Shown: positions 12,441-24,745, counted from the stretch's first letter. The stretch is 64,000 bases of DNA from Neoceratodus forsteri (GCA_016271365.2 CM028131.1:285391001-285455000), one strand, 5' to 3'. Numbers and translations: made by a program. Notes: generated by a model not told the origin, from the sequence alone.

Positions 12441-12888
12441 TGGGGAACCTTGCCGCTTGTGTAGGGGGCGTCGGTCCCCGACGTCTGCAGTCTGGCAGGG
12501 CGCCAGGCGCAAGTCGCTGGGGATGGGTGCACCTGCATGCAAATGGGGCCATAATGACATGCAAATGGCCCCATTTGCGCTTTGCATGCATTATGGCCCC
12601 ATTTGCATGTGCACCTTTGAATATCACGGTTGATGCACCTAGCGCAACGGCACTTGCGCTAGCGCATCCCCCTGCTCCTCTCTGGCCACTTGCGCTGGTG
12701 CTGTGCCACTGCGCCATGCACATTGCGGGTGGCCACAAAGCGAGATTCAGTGGTGCTGAGCCATGGCACAGCACCGTTGTATATCACCCTGTCAACACCC
12801 TTGTACATCCCAGCTGCGCTGCACCCAGGCTTGCGCAACAGCCTGGCGCAGTCTGAATATCCCACCCCATTCTCTAACATGCTCCCAT

Positions 12889-15345
12889 ATGGAGATTAAA
12901 TTTCTATCCTGAAATGTCCGGGGTCTCATCTCTCCAATCAAGCAAAAAAACATGTTGTCTCATCTGAAAAATCTGAGACCCCAAGTGGCATTCCTACAAG
13001 AGACCAAACTGTCAGCTAGGGAAGCGGTAAAACTTAAACAGGTTTGGGTGGAGTGGGAGCTTCATAGTGAAGCATTAGCAAAGAAAAGGGGTATCAATCT
13101 TGGTGCACAGGGATTTAGGATGGTCAGTCACCAAATCCTTGGCAGACAAGAATGCCAGATGGCTCCTGGCGGAGGTGTCTACCTCCAAGGGATCCGTAAT
13201 CTTTGTTAACATTTATGCCCCCAATGTGGATTACACAGTTTTTTCACTCCATCAATCGGCTTTTGACCGATTCTAATGTAGGCCATCTACCGGTAATTCT
13301 GGGGGGGGTTTAATCTCACTCTAGATCCTTCTATAGACTGCAGCCGAGGATGTAGTGAACCCTATACAAGAGTGACTCTAGTGCTCCAGAGGCTTCTAGC
13401 AGAGCACACCCTGCTTGATATCTGACACTCCTGCATTCCAGGATCTTGGGTCTATACCTGCTTTTCCGCCACCTACTGAACATCCAGCAGGATTGACCTC
13501 TGGCTTACTTCCCAGTCTGTATGAACATCTATCTATAGTCCAAATCCACCCCATCATCATATCAGACCATGCCACTTTGAAAATGTCTCTCCAATGAGGT
13601 CCCAGGCACAGTCGGCCCTCCACCTGGTGGGTTGACACCGTACTCCTGGAGGGTAAACAGTTCCTCCAGTGGTTGCGGGGTACAGTACAAGAATTCTGGA
13701 TAGACAACAACATGGGGGGATGTATCGGACTTCATGTTACAGGAGGCTTTTAAAGCCATCATCTGGGGAAGGATAATAAGGTATGCCTCGAACAGATGCA
13801 AAAAGCATAAGTCTGAGCAAGCCACCCTGGAACAGGAGCAGGCAGCTCTAGAGGCACAATACAAAGCCAACTGTAAGGGAACACCCCCACAGATGTTGCT
13901 GGCTAAGCTAAACAGCACCCGTAAAAAACTTAATGCCCATCTTACCAGGAAGGCCGAGTTATCAATCCACATAATAAGGCACTCATATTGGGAAGGGGGA
14001 GAAAAATCCAGTAAGCTTCTGGCATATAGACTTAAGAGCAGGCAAGCAGCCAAGACGATCACTGGACTACAGGATTCCAAGGGGAACCCATCCTCCTCAC
14101 AAGAGGATATAAACAGGATCATGGCTCAATTTTGTGAACAGTTATACACCTCTCCCTCGTCGCCAGACTTAGACCCCATAAAGGCCTTTGTGTCAACACT
14201 CCCAGTCCCTACTCTCAAGGTACAAATGGTGCCTGCTCTAAAGGTACCTATCTCCTCTCAAGAAATTCGACTAGCCATATGTGCTATGAATCCACACAAG
14301 GCCCCAGGGAGGGGGGATGGCTTCCCTATTGATTTTTATCAAGCATTGGGTGATGACCTGGTGACCTATCTCTTACGGGCTTTCCAGGACTCTGTGGCTG
14401 AAGGAGTGTTACCCCCTTCCATGCATGAAGCCATGAGCACGGTCCTTCCAAAGAAGGGTAATGATACCTCAGCCCCCAGGAGCCATAAGTCCATCTTGTT
14501 TATTAATGCCAATTCCAAAATATTGGCAAAGGTGCTGGCCACTCATCTAGAAGGGGTTCTCCCGGGGCTGATCCACTCATCCCAGGTAGGATTTATCAAG
14601 GGACGCCTCAGTTCAGACCATCTCCAGTCACTGACCTCCCTTGTACATTACTCTCAAAACCTTCCTACTCTGGTGGCAGCTTTGGCTGTGGACTACGAGA
14701 AGGCCTTCAACTCTGTCAAGAGGCCACCTTGTCTGCTGACCACCCCATGAAAGATGGGAATAGGTGAAACATACTGTAAGTGGGTGAGTCTCCTCTACAT
14801 GCTTCCCAAAGCATCAGTCCTCACAAATGGTCTGAAATTCCCCTTCTTCAACCAGAAAAAAGTGATGCTGCAAGGTTGCCCGCTGTCTCCACTGTTGTTT
14901 GTTCTTGCTATAGAACCCCTGACAATTGCCATCCAGGAGAAGCAGGATATCTCAGGCATCCAGGTTGGCACCAAAAATTTTAAAACCTTCTTGTATGCAG
15001 ATGATTTACTCATCACTACCTCTCAAGCCCATCAGACCATTAGCCAGGTGCTTCCCTTGCTGAACAGCTTTGATCATGTTTCTGGCCTACGAAGTAACCA
15101 GGCTAAAAGTGAGGTGTTACCCCTCAATAAACGCTGCTCCCCTGAACCATTTAACACCCCAGGCCTCAACAGGTCCCCAGATGGTATCACATATCTGGGT
15201 ATCAAGCTTTATAGAGACCTTTCTAAATTAGAATACAGACAAAGGTACGAGTTCTGGGGGCTCCTACTAAGGCAATGGTGTGCACATACGTTGAAGCTTG
15301 AAACAATGTCACAACAAAATAACAGGGTCTCCTACCAGACCATGT
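12889..15345 (+). pseudogene. L1 (Tx1-like) ORF2: endonuclease plus reverse transcriptase, truncated
   Basis: The ORF2 start ATG is at 12889. The AP-endonuclease N-terminus follows with 'NVRGL.SPIK' and 'VAFLQETKL', although a TGA replaces the expected Trp codon at 12910. The RT ORF (13734-14750 and 14754-15347) shows 'NPHKAPGRGDGFPIDFYQ', 'AMSTVLPKKGND', 'SQVGFIKGR', 'ALAVDYEKAFNSV', 'GCPLSPLLFVLAIEPL' and the catalytic 'FLYADDLLI' at about 14989-15015. A frame break at about 14748 and a stop at 15345 end it before the C-terminal Cys-rich part, so about half of ORF2 is missing. Confidence 0.88.
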
Positions 15346-18062
15346 GAATGTCAGCACCAAAAGTTAAAGTACTGAAAGACAATAGTCTAATTTCAGAAAG
15401 TAACGACCTTTATTCAAACATGATAAGAAATTAAATAGCTCACTCAAATTCAACAATAAGTAGCTCTCGACTGGATTGGATATGTGTTTTTTCTAGTCAC
15501 TTCAGGGTTTGTGAATGGTAGAAATCCCTGCTAGCACACTAGTGTTCAGAGCATTCTGAAGATGACACTTTGTTGATATGTAAGCACGTAATCTCCTGGC
15601 TTCCTCAGCATGAACAATGGACATCTAAGTTACCGGTTTGTTGTTTTCTGGTTTTGGATATGTAACCCCCATGTGGGGGCTTTCCTGCTTGCCTTTGTTG
15701 GGCTGCCCCGTTCTCCCATTTTCCCCATAATGTTCCTCACTTCTAGCGAGTCCCATTTGCCCTTGGATCCTCCCTCCAGCCCCTGCAGTAGTTTTACTCC
15801 AGTTTGGGGCCAGAGGAGTAAAGGGTGGAGCTGCTGTCTTGGATTTTGCACTGCGGTGCAGTTTGGGCGACTTGAGCATGTGCAGTGCACATTTGTGTTT
15901 TATAGCCATTCCTGTGGCCAAACAAGTGCCTCTCCTGTGGTCCCAGTCCTGAAATTTAGCTAATCGGGGACTGAAGACATGGAGGAGGTGCAGGAAGAGG
16001 CATTAAAATATTATATTAAGAAGTGCCAACGAGTGTTCTGGTGAGGGTTCAGCCTTATGAATATTAATGAGGTAGGGGGAATTTGAATAAGTAAGTCTGC
16101 CTGCTACCTGATGACTGTGTTTTATGGCAGCAGCGACAGGTGGGGGATTAGTCTAAAACAAAAAACTCTGCGGTCGGTTGACAGAGGGGAATGAGGGCTA
16201 CCAGACTGTCGGGCAATAAATAAATAAAAGTATTTATTTTGGTTACACCAAAACTCTGAAGTTGGGGCTTTTGTGGGACTGCAGACAAACTGTTTTGCCA
16301 GCAGCCATATGTGCAGCCATGTGATCTTTTGGACAGCCAATCAGCTATCTATGCACCTAAAAACTGATTGTGATGGTTTGTGGGAAGAGGTGTGAACTAA
16401 TTTAAGGCACCAAAGACCTTTGCTAATCAGCAATCAAAGTGGGCTACTGATTATTAATATTTGTGACTGACAACAGTATTCAGCCATCAGAAGTCAGGAT
16501 TTTCAAGAGAAATCCCTGGGACTTTGGGCAGTTTGGACAGTCTTTGCTGGGTTCCTCTCGAGTCAAGAAGGGTTCATGCTATGTGTGTGACAAGGCAGTA
16601 AGGCATTATCCAGGCCTTAGTTTGGTCAATCGGTCAAGTGTTTGAAGATCTGAAAAGGACTTTATTCTAGCAGAGAGAGTTGTGATACTGCATCTGAACA
16701 TCTGAGATTTTGGTGAAAAGCTCCTGGAAGTGTGAGAGATCCAGAATTTTGCAGTAAGCCTGCATTGGTGTGAGGAAAAACCTTGAGCAGTGAAAGTGGT
16801 GGTTTGGAACTGTGAGCACCAGAGTCAAAAGGGCACTGCTGTCTAAAGCTGAGGACACTTGAAGGAAAAGGTTTGCTGGCATCCAGTGTTTCAGGAGCCT
16901 ATGGTTTACTGAAAGCCAGTTGTGAAAAGGCGGAGGTGCATATAAGCCATTAGCCAAAAGTCACTGGGAAGGTGGAAAGATCTGAGAATCTGTTTTGCTG
17001 CACAAGAGCTGTTTGCTTTGCTCAAAAGAAAGGCAGAATCTGAGACTATTCAGAGCTGCAACTTGGAGCCAGGTAGAGAACTTGCTAACCCCTACAAAGT
17101 GGGGCAGACTGGGCTGTAGGGGGCTACGGGCGTGTGCCTGAGTGCTAGGGCACTCTAGACTCACTGGGGGAGCCGAGCTGTGGAGTCATTCCTGAGTCTA
17201 GGCTCCTTGTGGCCTGGTAGGCCTTGCGCCTAGGCTCTGCATCTGCATCGGGCCTGGAAACAGGCTGTAGGGGACACGTGGCTAGACCTCCAAGCAAGTC
17301 CAAGGTTGTGCTAACCAATCTTTTCTGTCCATCTGCTTACTACCCATTGAAATTGATTGGCGGATCCCCAAACTGCCAGAACCCACCATGCCAGTGATGG
17401 ACCCCCCCTTCCCGGCTTCAGGACCATGAGTAACCCAGGGCTTGCCCTGACTAAAATAAAGTAAAGGTAAAATTGCTAGCACTCCAGAAAGAATTGTCTC
17501 AAGGGCCCCAATGCCAGCCAACCCATGGCATCTAGCAGGCCTGTACAAACCCTGGGTACCCAGTTCGGATAGTCTGGACAAAGGGGAGTGTACACTGGTA
17601 CCAGTGGGAGTGGGCACAGTATGTGTTTGGCCTATGGTCCCTGTTAACTCCCTTAACCACTTTTTTCTCTACTTCACAGCTATCCTGAACCTGGTACCCC
17701 TTTCCCTAGCCCTCCCCCTTGAAAATAAACTGTGGTTTGTTTGATGCAATTCATTTGGTGTGATCAAGTGATTGGTGACAGCTGTTAAGCATATGTGTTT
17801 TATAGTACTGGGGTACAACATGGTATCTAGTGTGTGGGGTGCTTGGAAGGGGAGGTGGGTAGGTACTGCATCCCAGGGGGTTGTACCAAGCAAACACCTG
17901 GGCCACTGTTTTTTTTATTCTGGATGGCACCGCGCTACTTTCTTACCATTTTGGGATAGACCCCCCAATCACCACTGTAGCAGGACCCAGGTCCCTTAAC
18001 CTGTGTGGTAGTCAATAGGTAGGGGTAGTAGACCACTGGAACACTGCACCTGGGCTGCATCT
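15346..18062 (+). other. Probable Ty3/gypsy 5' LTR and leader; boundaries not resolved
   Basis: No protein-coding domain is present. The segment lies directly upstream of a gypsy Gag and carries a poly(A) signal AATAAA at about 17724 followed by a GT-rich stretch. An LTR plus leader is the natural reading, but I could not find a matching 3' LTR nor a convincing tRNA primer-binding site, so both ends are open. 15346-15990 may be a separate old repeat. Confidence 0.4.
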
Positions 18063-19500
18063 TTGGAGGCACCATTGGGATCTCCTGTTCACCAGCCTCA
18101 CCCACCATGGATGCCACCCGTGAAAAGGCCACTATTGTTCCCCCCAACACAGGTCCTACCCCAACCCAAAATCAGGGTTAAAGAGTCAGACAAGGTAAAA
18201 TTGGTTGAGTGGAGTGGAGGCCAGAAAATGGACCCTCAGAGATCCCTCCTGCTTCTGAGAGTACTCCCTGAACTAGAGACAGAGTCCATAGAGAGGCACT
18301 TGTCTGTCACAAAGGGGCTGGGTCAAGTGAGTATTCAAGGTCAAATGTTAGATTCTGTTACAGGGACATTGACTGTTCTGGTGGAATTCAAAAATGCAAT
18401 AGAAGCCTCCTGGGTACCTGCAGCTTTAGTGTCAGAGGGGTTATCAGAGGCATGGCCTATTGTGACTATGATTACTGTAGTTCCTGTGGGGGAGGCAGTG
18501 CCTGAGCCAGAACTAAACCCTACCCCCGGTGAGTGGCCCAGGCCCAGCTATGGGCCCCCATTTCCAGAGTTTTATAGAAAGTAGAGGATGTTTTCTGGGA
18601 TGAGGCCCACCCTGGCTGGTGAAGAGGATTACGAATCATGGGTAAATTATGTGGTCCTGTTGCTGCAGGACTGGCAGTGTAGTGAGGGGGGAAAAATGTA
18701 AAAGGTTAACGGAAAGTTTGAAGGGCCATGCCCTCAATGCTATCTGGTCCTTGTGGGCCACCGACCCAGAAGCCAGTGTGGAAGATTATATTGCTGCCTT
18801 GAACAGTGCCTTTGGTAGCACTGAGTCCAGTGAGGACCTGTGGTGGGGTTTCCGGTCAAACTGGCAACAACGGGGGGAACCCCTTTCCGATTATATTCAA
18901 AGGTTGGAGAGGGCCCTACAAAAGGTGTATTATAAGGGGGGGTGCAATCTGCTGACCTGAACAAAACACACTTAGAACAGGGTATTGAGGGTTGCCAAGC
19001 ACTCTGAGTTACTGGTATTAAAGCTGGGTCTAAAGGATAACTTGGGTGATCCCCTCTCCCTCAGGTCCTCCTCAGGGAAGTTCGGGAGGTGGAGGAATGA
19101 GATACTCAGTGGAGGGTGGGCCCTGTTATAGTGTCTGCTAGCCAGGTTGCTGAGGATACCCCCCACTGAGGCTTCTGAGCTTAAGGCAGCTCCCCCAGTA
19201 TCATGGACAACCCAGTCACCAAGATCCCAGGCCTGATGTTGAAGTCCCCTACCCAGCCAGACAGATTCGAAGGGACATGTACTGCCATATGTGTGGGAGG
19301 GATGGACATTTTTGCAAAGAATGCCAATTTAAACACCCGTGTCAGGGAAATTTCAATGGGGCCCAGTAAGGGAGCATACTGGGGCCCCCTCCAAGCCCAG
19401 CTCCACAGTGTATGTGAGAAGATCCACTGCAAAAGTTGCAGAGCCCTCCCTACCAGATATAGACAAATTGGTCTACTGAGATTACCGTCACCATAAATAG
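18063..19500 (+). pseudogene. Ty3/gypsy gag, PNMA-type, with zinc knuckle
   Basis: The N-terminal ORF (18063-18584) has an RNP-like segment ('KVKLVEWSGG', then 'LTVLVEFKNAIEASW') typical of PNMA/gmr1-type Gag. A capsid-like part follows in shifted frame: 'ESWVNYVVLLLQDW', 'RLTESLKGHALNAIWSLW', 'LWWGFRSNWQQRGEPLSDYI'. A C-x2-C-x4-H-x4-C zinc knuckle is readable at 19283-19324 ('CHMCGRDGHFCKEC'). A stop at 18582 and frame changes near 18695 and after 18955 inactivate it. It is the first piece of the gypsy element whose pol continues at 31.6 kb. Confidence 0.78.
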
Positions 19501-19590
19501 GATGTCCACTCATGCCATCTTAGATAATGGATCCCAGGTTAACACCATTTTTAAGCCCTGATATGGTCAACACCTGTCCCACCTGGAACT
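19501..19590 (+). pseudogene. Ty3/gypsy retropepsin, N-terminal part (split by ERV)
   Basis: The protease flap-proximal motif 'AILDNGSQVN' occupies the place of the usual L-D-T-G-A, with the catalytic Asp kept and the next residue changed to Asn. A TGA lies at about 19558. The reading ends exactly at the ERV target site (AACT, 19587-19590). Across the ERV, downstream of 31630, protease-like sequence resumes in a compatible frame. Confidence 0.7.
19587..19590. repeat. ERV target-site duplication, left copy (AACT)
   Basis: AACT immediately precedes the TGTTAG LTR end, and the same four bases follow the other LTR at 31627-31630. A 4-bp duplication is usual for gammaretrovirus and spumavirus integrases. 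Confidence 0.75.
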
Positions 19591-20246
19591 TGTTAGGGTC
19601 ATTAGCCCTGATCAGATTCTTGGCAGTCTTGGATAAGCAAAAGAGACATGGATGAGTGGCATATTTGATAATAAACTTGTTTATTGCACAAAATGTTTGC
19701 AGTTGCCTTAAATCAGGTCTTACCAGTAGACACTGGCAGCCAAAGTTTCCCAAATACCCCAAGGAGTGAAGATGGTCTCGAGGGGAATATGTAATACCAC
19801 AAGTTATATACTTCTGATAGTTACTATAGTTACCAAAAACCAGATACATAAAATAGGCCCTATTGGCTAAAAGTTATGTGGCTCCACAGCGTTATCTACA
19901 AATATACATTATTTATAGTCAGCTAAATATAGAACAAAGAAATCATACACGGTACAGGATATAGTGCAGTATTACATAAATTTGCATTGTGGCAGTGCAG
20001 GCTATACAATAACTTCACAGAAGATAAACAGAGAACACAAGTATATCTCGGTACAGTACTTGCAATATGTTTCTTAGCAAGAGCAGCATAAGGATCACAG
20101 TATGTTCCTGGCTACTTACACTTGTACGGTAAGTGCCAACACTCTAAATGTTAGTACATTAGGTATTTGCATAATATATCATAAGTATTGTCTAAGCCAA
20201 GGTGCACAGTGGGTATCCAATCAGAATGTGGGGACCTCGCATAACA
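19591..20246 (-). repeat. ERV 3' LTR (656 bp)
   Basis: The LTR matches 30968-31626 along its whole length with scattered substitutions and small indels. On the minus strand it starts TGTTATGCGAGGTCCCC, has a TATA-like TATAAATAA at about 19909-19917 and a poly(A) signal AATAAA at 19680-19685, and ends CCTAACA. The order of these signals confirms minus-strand polarity. No clear polypurine tract abuts it at 20247. Confidence 0.88.
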
Positions 20247-20339
20247 TTCGGGAACAACACTATGGGAAAGTAGTGGGAACAATCTCCATCGTTTACATAC
20301 CCGACGCACAAGCCTTGTAAAGGAACTTGAGTTGTTCAT

Positions 20340-23150
20340 GGTGTTGTTTGAGCGTGCGCCTTAAACAGCAAAGTGTTAGTATCAAAAAGACAATCAGAAA
20401 GGCTTGAATAATAACAAAACCTTTAAAAGTTAATTCTGTCCAAGTATTTGAAAGTGCAGCATTTAAATCACCATCATGAATAAGGGTGTTAAGGTCAACT
20501 CCAGCTTTAGAGATATTATTGCTGATATAGATGCGATGGGTGTCCTTTCTATCTAAAAGGGATTTTAAAGTTAATGCTAAAGGGTCTATATGGACATTAA
20601 AATGGGTAAATACTGAGAGAGAGCAAGCACATATTCTGGGTCACTGTCAATAACATCTGGTTCCGCAATGGGAACAGAAGTAATCACTGTATGACCAATT
20701 ACTGTAGTCTGATGAGGAGTAAAACAAAAGTTAGGATATTCTACATTACAGATCTTGAGGTCATAAGAGAAAGTTTTATCATTTTTGACAATACAATACT
20801 GACCATCAGAGTTATATGACATTTTAACAGTAGAAACCCTCCATTCTTGCAGTTGAATTGGGCAGGTGAAAGATTGATTTGTAAGTCTAGTAGTTAGGCG
20901 ATGAATCTCTTCTGCATAGTTCTGGTAGAGATGTCCAGTGCTGCCCACTGGTGGTGCTGTTGATGGTGCCCTAGGATTATCAGTTTTATTGAAATCAATG
21001 TCCAAGTCCATGGTGAACGACCAGTCAATGCTGTCTGGTGAATAACCACACGCCAGTTTGATGACGTCGAAAATATCACAGTGACACAAATAGTGATATC
21101 CCTTTTTAGCACAAAAGTCTGAATGAGGAGCCACCCAAGCTTCAAGGGTGGGATGATAAACCAGAAGAGGTAGAAGGTCAATACATTCTCTGTAGATATC
21201 CCTGTGGAGATGCCCAATGGAGTGAATGGAGGTTAACTGATCAAAAATTGCTATATTAGGATCAAAACATGGTAAAGACACAGTGAAGGTCACAATCATG
21301 GTATCTCTGATGGTACAATGATTGGCAGTATAACATGGTCCTCTACTGGGATAACAGATAACAGATAACATAACCTAGGTTACGTGCAGTAGACATGGGT
21401 ATGGATAGTGACCTGGAAGTGCACATCATGACACAGGTGATGGACTTTCAATGTACTATTTAGCAAGTCTCCTGTCATGAATAATATCCAGAATACATCC
21501 AGATTCTAGATCACAGAAGAGATTATTGACAGTGGTTATGACATAAGAGCCATAAGCAGAGCACAGAAGTTCTCAGGCAGTATATTGCTTGTCTGTCTCC
21601 TTGTTATTTTGTGCAACAAATTTATTAATTTAAGGGTATTAAAACATCCCTTGGCACTCAGAAGGCTGAGAGGGGATCTTCTGTTAATGTTTAAAGTAAT
21701 TAGGGATAATTTACTCTTGGTAGAATTGGGACTTAGTACTGATTACAGAGAAACCAGCCTCAGAAATCATAAACTACAACTTATGCTCACTTACCCTAAA
21801 TGACTATTAAGACAAAGCTTCTTTACCCAATGGATTATTCCCCTATGGAATTATCTTCCAAGTGATATTGTTGAAGTGGGTACTTTTGAGTCATTTAAAC
21901 TCAAATGAGACAGGTATTTGACAAAAGACATATTATGGGATCATTAACCCACATGCGGGAGAAGTGCTCTGTGGGCCAAAAGCCTGCTGCACTTTTTAAC
22001 ACTCCTAGTATGAATTTCATCCTTAGTATCTGTAAAACTCTTGGCAATATCATGCATGTTATATACAATAAAGTGCTCTTCCTGACTGAGCCCATCCACA
22101 CCATTCAAAAAGGGTGGTAGGATATTACTCTTCATGCCATCCTGGAATTTGGCCATTTGACTGGAGATAGAGGCTCTGTTCCAGATTGACATGCTGGATC
22201 TGAAGAGACCGGAGATAGTGCCAGTGGCACCAGTGACATCAGCAGTGCCACGCTGCCTACGTGAGGAGAAAGATTTGGCATTTTTCTTAGTATGAGGGTT
22301 AGGTCTAAGCCTAAATAAACCTAAATGTTCAATAGTATGAGTACCAGCCACGGGATCTTGTGTACATGTCTAGTATGCAGCAAGACTATCTAATAACATA
22401 GTACTGAAAAACTTGAAGGTATTTGTATTATGACACATACCAAATTCAGCCATATTTCAATAAGTAAGATAACTGGGATGTGCATATATTGCAAATTGTT
22501 TACAAGGGTACCTGGAAGGGAGGTGGCAGGGAGACCACTGGTTGGGCCAGGTTCCTGTAGGGGACAATCAGCCAGTTCTGTTTCAGTAAGAGGTACCGCA
22601 GTCAGAAATATAGCTGCTGTAGCCTTGTAATGGTGGTTAAAAAATTATTTTGTGGAGTCTTCTGGGAACCTGTCACAAAAGGCAGGGTCAATTAAAGCAG
22701 TAAGATTGTATAAACCGGAATGTCTGTGATTAGCTTGTTAAATGGACAGGGTACCATTAGGGTCAATTTTAGTATTAGACCAACCCTGAAAGTGCCTTTG
22801 GCAAGGTGGGTAATGGAGAGTGTATGTCCATTGTTGTCAGTTTGCTATTCAATTTGGAGAGATGATTTGTCAGGAGCCACAACTGAGGCAGTGAGGTAGG
22901 CATCCTTGCCTTCCTGAACAGTAATCAATTTGTTGGCAACATCTATGCTAACTCCTTTAGGGATGGAGGTAGGTTTGTCTGCTGGGGTCATGTATTTTCC
23001 CCTGAGGATGATCAAGTAGTGGAAGGAGTTGCCTTAGACATTGAGTGTTTTCAGATATAGTTTCAATATCCATGCCATGGACAAACGGGAGTGCTCCTAC
23101 TAGCAGGAGGGCTAGATGCAAGATACCTACCTTACAGGAATGCCTGTAAG
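20340..23150 (-). pseudogene. env: ERV envelope gene, decayed but with recognisable landmarks
   Basis: Read leftward, a pyrimidine-rich splice acceptor (TTTTTACTTACAG, 23136-23148) is followed by a hydrophobic signal-peptide-like stretch ('HLALLLVGALPFVHG', 23075-23121). A basic proprotein-cleavage motif 'SSRRQR' occurs at about 22245-22265, and a long ectodomain ORF of 261 codons at 20586-21371 is rich in Cys and N-x-S/T sites. A membrane anchor of about 20 hydrophobic residues follows at 20352-20430 ('FVIIQAFLIVFLILTLCC'). The total is about 930 codons, long for a gamma-type Env and closer to spumavirus Env length. Stops (for example near 22375) and frame changes inactivate it. Confidence 0.72.
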
Positions 23151-23204
23151 TAAAAAGAAAAAATCAGTAGGTACAATCCCACCCAATGGGGTTAGGAAAT
23201 GTAA

Positions 23205-24745
23205 TTATTCTCCTTTATACAGTTTTAACTGGTTAGCATGCAACCATTTCTCAGTAAGTTTCTTTTGGTGAAGGAGTCTAACTTGGTAAACTGTGAACCT
23301 GAGTTTGTTAACAATGGAGTAGGGTCCTTCCTACTTATTGGAGAAGGGAGGTGTAGGGCAAGCAAATCTGAGAACCATTACCTGATCTCCACCTTGCCGG
23401 TTCACCTCTTGTGCGTGTTTGTCAAAATGAATCTTGGACAGTTGTTGGGTCTTGCCCACACGGTGTGCAGCATTCAAGTGGGTTTTAACAATAACATCTC
23501 TGAGTTTTGCAACATAGAGGATAATGTATGGGCATGCATCGGTAACCGGTTTGTTAACCAGCGAGAGGTAGCCATGGCGACCATGAAAACCTCAAGCGCA
23601 AAGCTCGAGAGGTTTATGTCTCCATAGCAACCTCAAGCCAGTTATTCAAACCAGTTTCTGATGTATGACCATACATTGTATTTTATAGTGTAATGTGATA
23701 CATTTCAATTTAAAAGCTTAAGCATGATCCTTACTGTTTAAATTTTAGTCACCGCCACAGCCATTCCGGATTATGCTTTCACTGCCGTGGCCGTTTCTGG
23801 AAGGCTGTCAGTTGTGTAGTACACATACGTAAAGCGATCCCTGTTGTTAACCTATCGATGTGACATAGCATTGATAGGTTAACGACACTGGAACAGATGA
23901 ATGATGGTTAACAACCTTAGGAAATTATGATTTCCTAAGGTTAACAGCGTTCTACAATGCATTATATATTTGTCTACAGATACTCTGTCTGAAGTGGGTG
24001 TGTTCAGATCAATCAACAGGTGTTCACGTAATCTCATGGTTCTACCAATCATCACCTCAAAGGGTGTTAACTGGGTGGTGGCTGAAGGAGTACCCCCTAA
24101 TTGCCATAAGGAGTAAAGGCACAAAGGAATTCCAATCCTTGGGATGTCCTCGATAAATTTAGAAAGCATTTGCTTAATCAGTCTGTTGGCTCTTTCTACC
24201 TGACCTGATGATTGAGGGTGATAGGGTATGTGGAACTTCTGGTGTACACCAAGAAGTTGGAGTGTTTCTTGTATCAACTCACCTGTAAAGCTGGTTTCTT
24301 GGTCACAGCCTACCTTAAGAGGCAGGCCCCACCTGGAGAACAGCTGTTCTACCAGGACATTTGCAGTTGCCTTGGCTATACATTTCTGAGTGGGGAAGGC
24401 CTCAACCCACTTGGAAAATAAGTCAGTAACCACAAGTGTGTACTTGTTGTTCCTGCTGGTATTGGCCTGAGGACCAATAAAATCAATTTGGAGTGCATGC
24501 CAAGGGCCAGGTTGTCTCTGGGGAAGTAGTTTGACATTTTGCTTGGTTGGGGCCGGATTGTCATGAGCACAAATTAGGCAGTTTTCTGTGTAATGCTTGA
24601 TATCCTTTGTGATGCCCAGCCACCAACCAACAGATTTCAGTCTCTGAAGTGTATTTTCTATCCTCTGGTGTCCACCAGTTAGGGTGTCATGGACCTGATG
24701 AATAAACTCAGATCTCAAGGATTCAGGGACTACCCACAGCTTGTA
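23205..24745 (-). pseudogene. pol: ERV integrase, catalytic core intact, interrupted by a palindromic insertion
   Basis: The ORF 24718-23879 has an HHCC zinc domain (H10, H17, C47, C50) and a full DDE triad, D79, D139 and E175, with the canonical 35-residue D-E spacing ('IDFIGP', 'CDQETSFTG', 'PQSSGQVERAN'). The C-terminal SH3-like domain lies separately at 23500-23205 ('GGDQVMVLRF', then 'EGPYSIVNKLRFTVYQV'), with one in-frame stop before it. The two parts are separated by a roughly 420-bp non-coding palindromic insertion (23525-23946). Confidence 0.85.
23525..23946. mobile_element. Palindromic MITE-like insertion in the ERV integrase
   Basis: It contains a roughly 120-bp imperfect palindrome at 23543-23664 (CCGGTTTGTTAACCAGCGAG against the complement of GCCAGTTATTCAAACCAGTT, with AAACCTC/GAGGTTT near the axis). 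Two perfect hairpins follow: GTTAACCTATC...GATAGGTTAAC at 23847-23884, and AACCTTAGGAAAT-TATG-ATTTCCTAAGGTT at 23913-23942. ATGCAT flanks both sides (about 23532 and 23957) and may be the target duplication. No ORF. Confidence 0.6.

Larger units (their letters stand above)
11088..12869. mobile_element. Foldback element FB1: 1.8-kb palindrome with 70-bp tandem repeats in both arms
   Basis: The ends are inverted copies: TGGGTGGGATATTCAGA at 11088 and its complement TCTGAATATCCCACCCCA ending at about 12869. The axis is a hairpin near 11884-11921 (GTCCAGATATG against CATATCTGGAC). Matching blocks can be followed outward in both arms, for example ACGCCCATTG(A/G)TCC at about 11830 and its complement near 11968. 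The arms differ in the number of 70-bp subrepeats (about three on the left, inverted, and five on the right). No transposase ORF was seen, so it is presumably mobilised in trans. It lies immediately 5' of L1 ORF2. Confidence 0.75.

Noticed and set aside
12440..12856. 138-codon ORF in FB1
   Set aside because: Lies in the palindromic arm of FB1; composition follows GCA/TGC-rich repeat text and no domain is visible.
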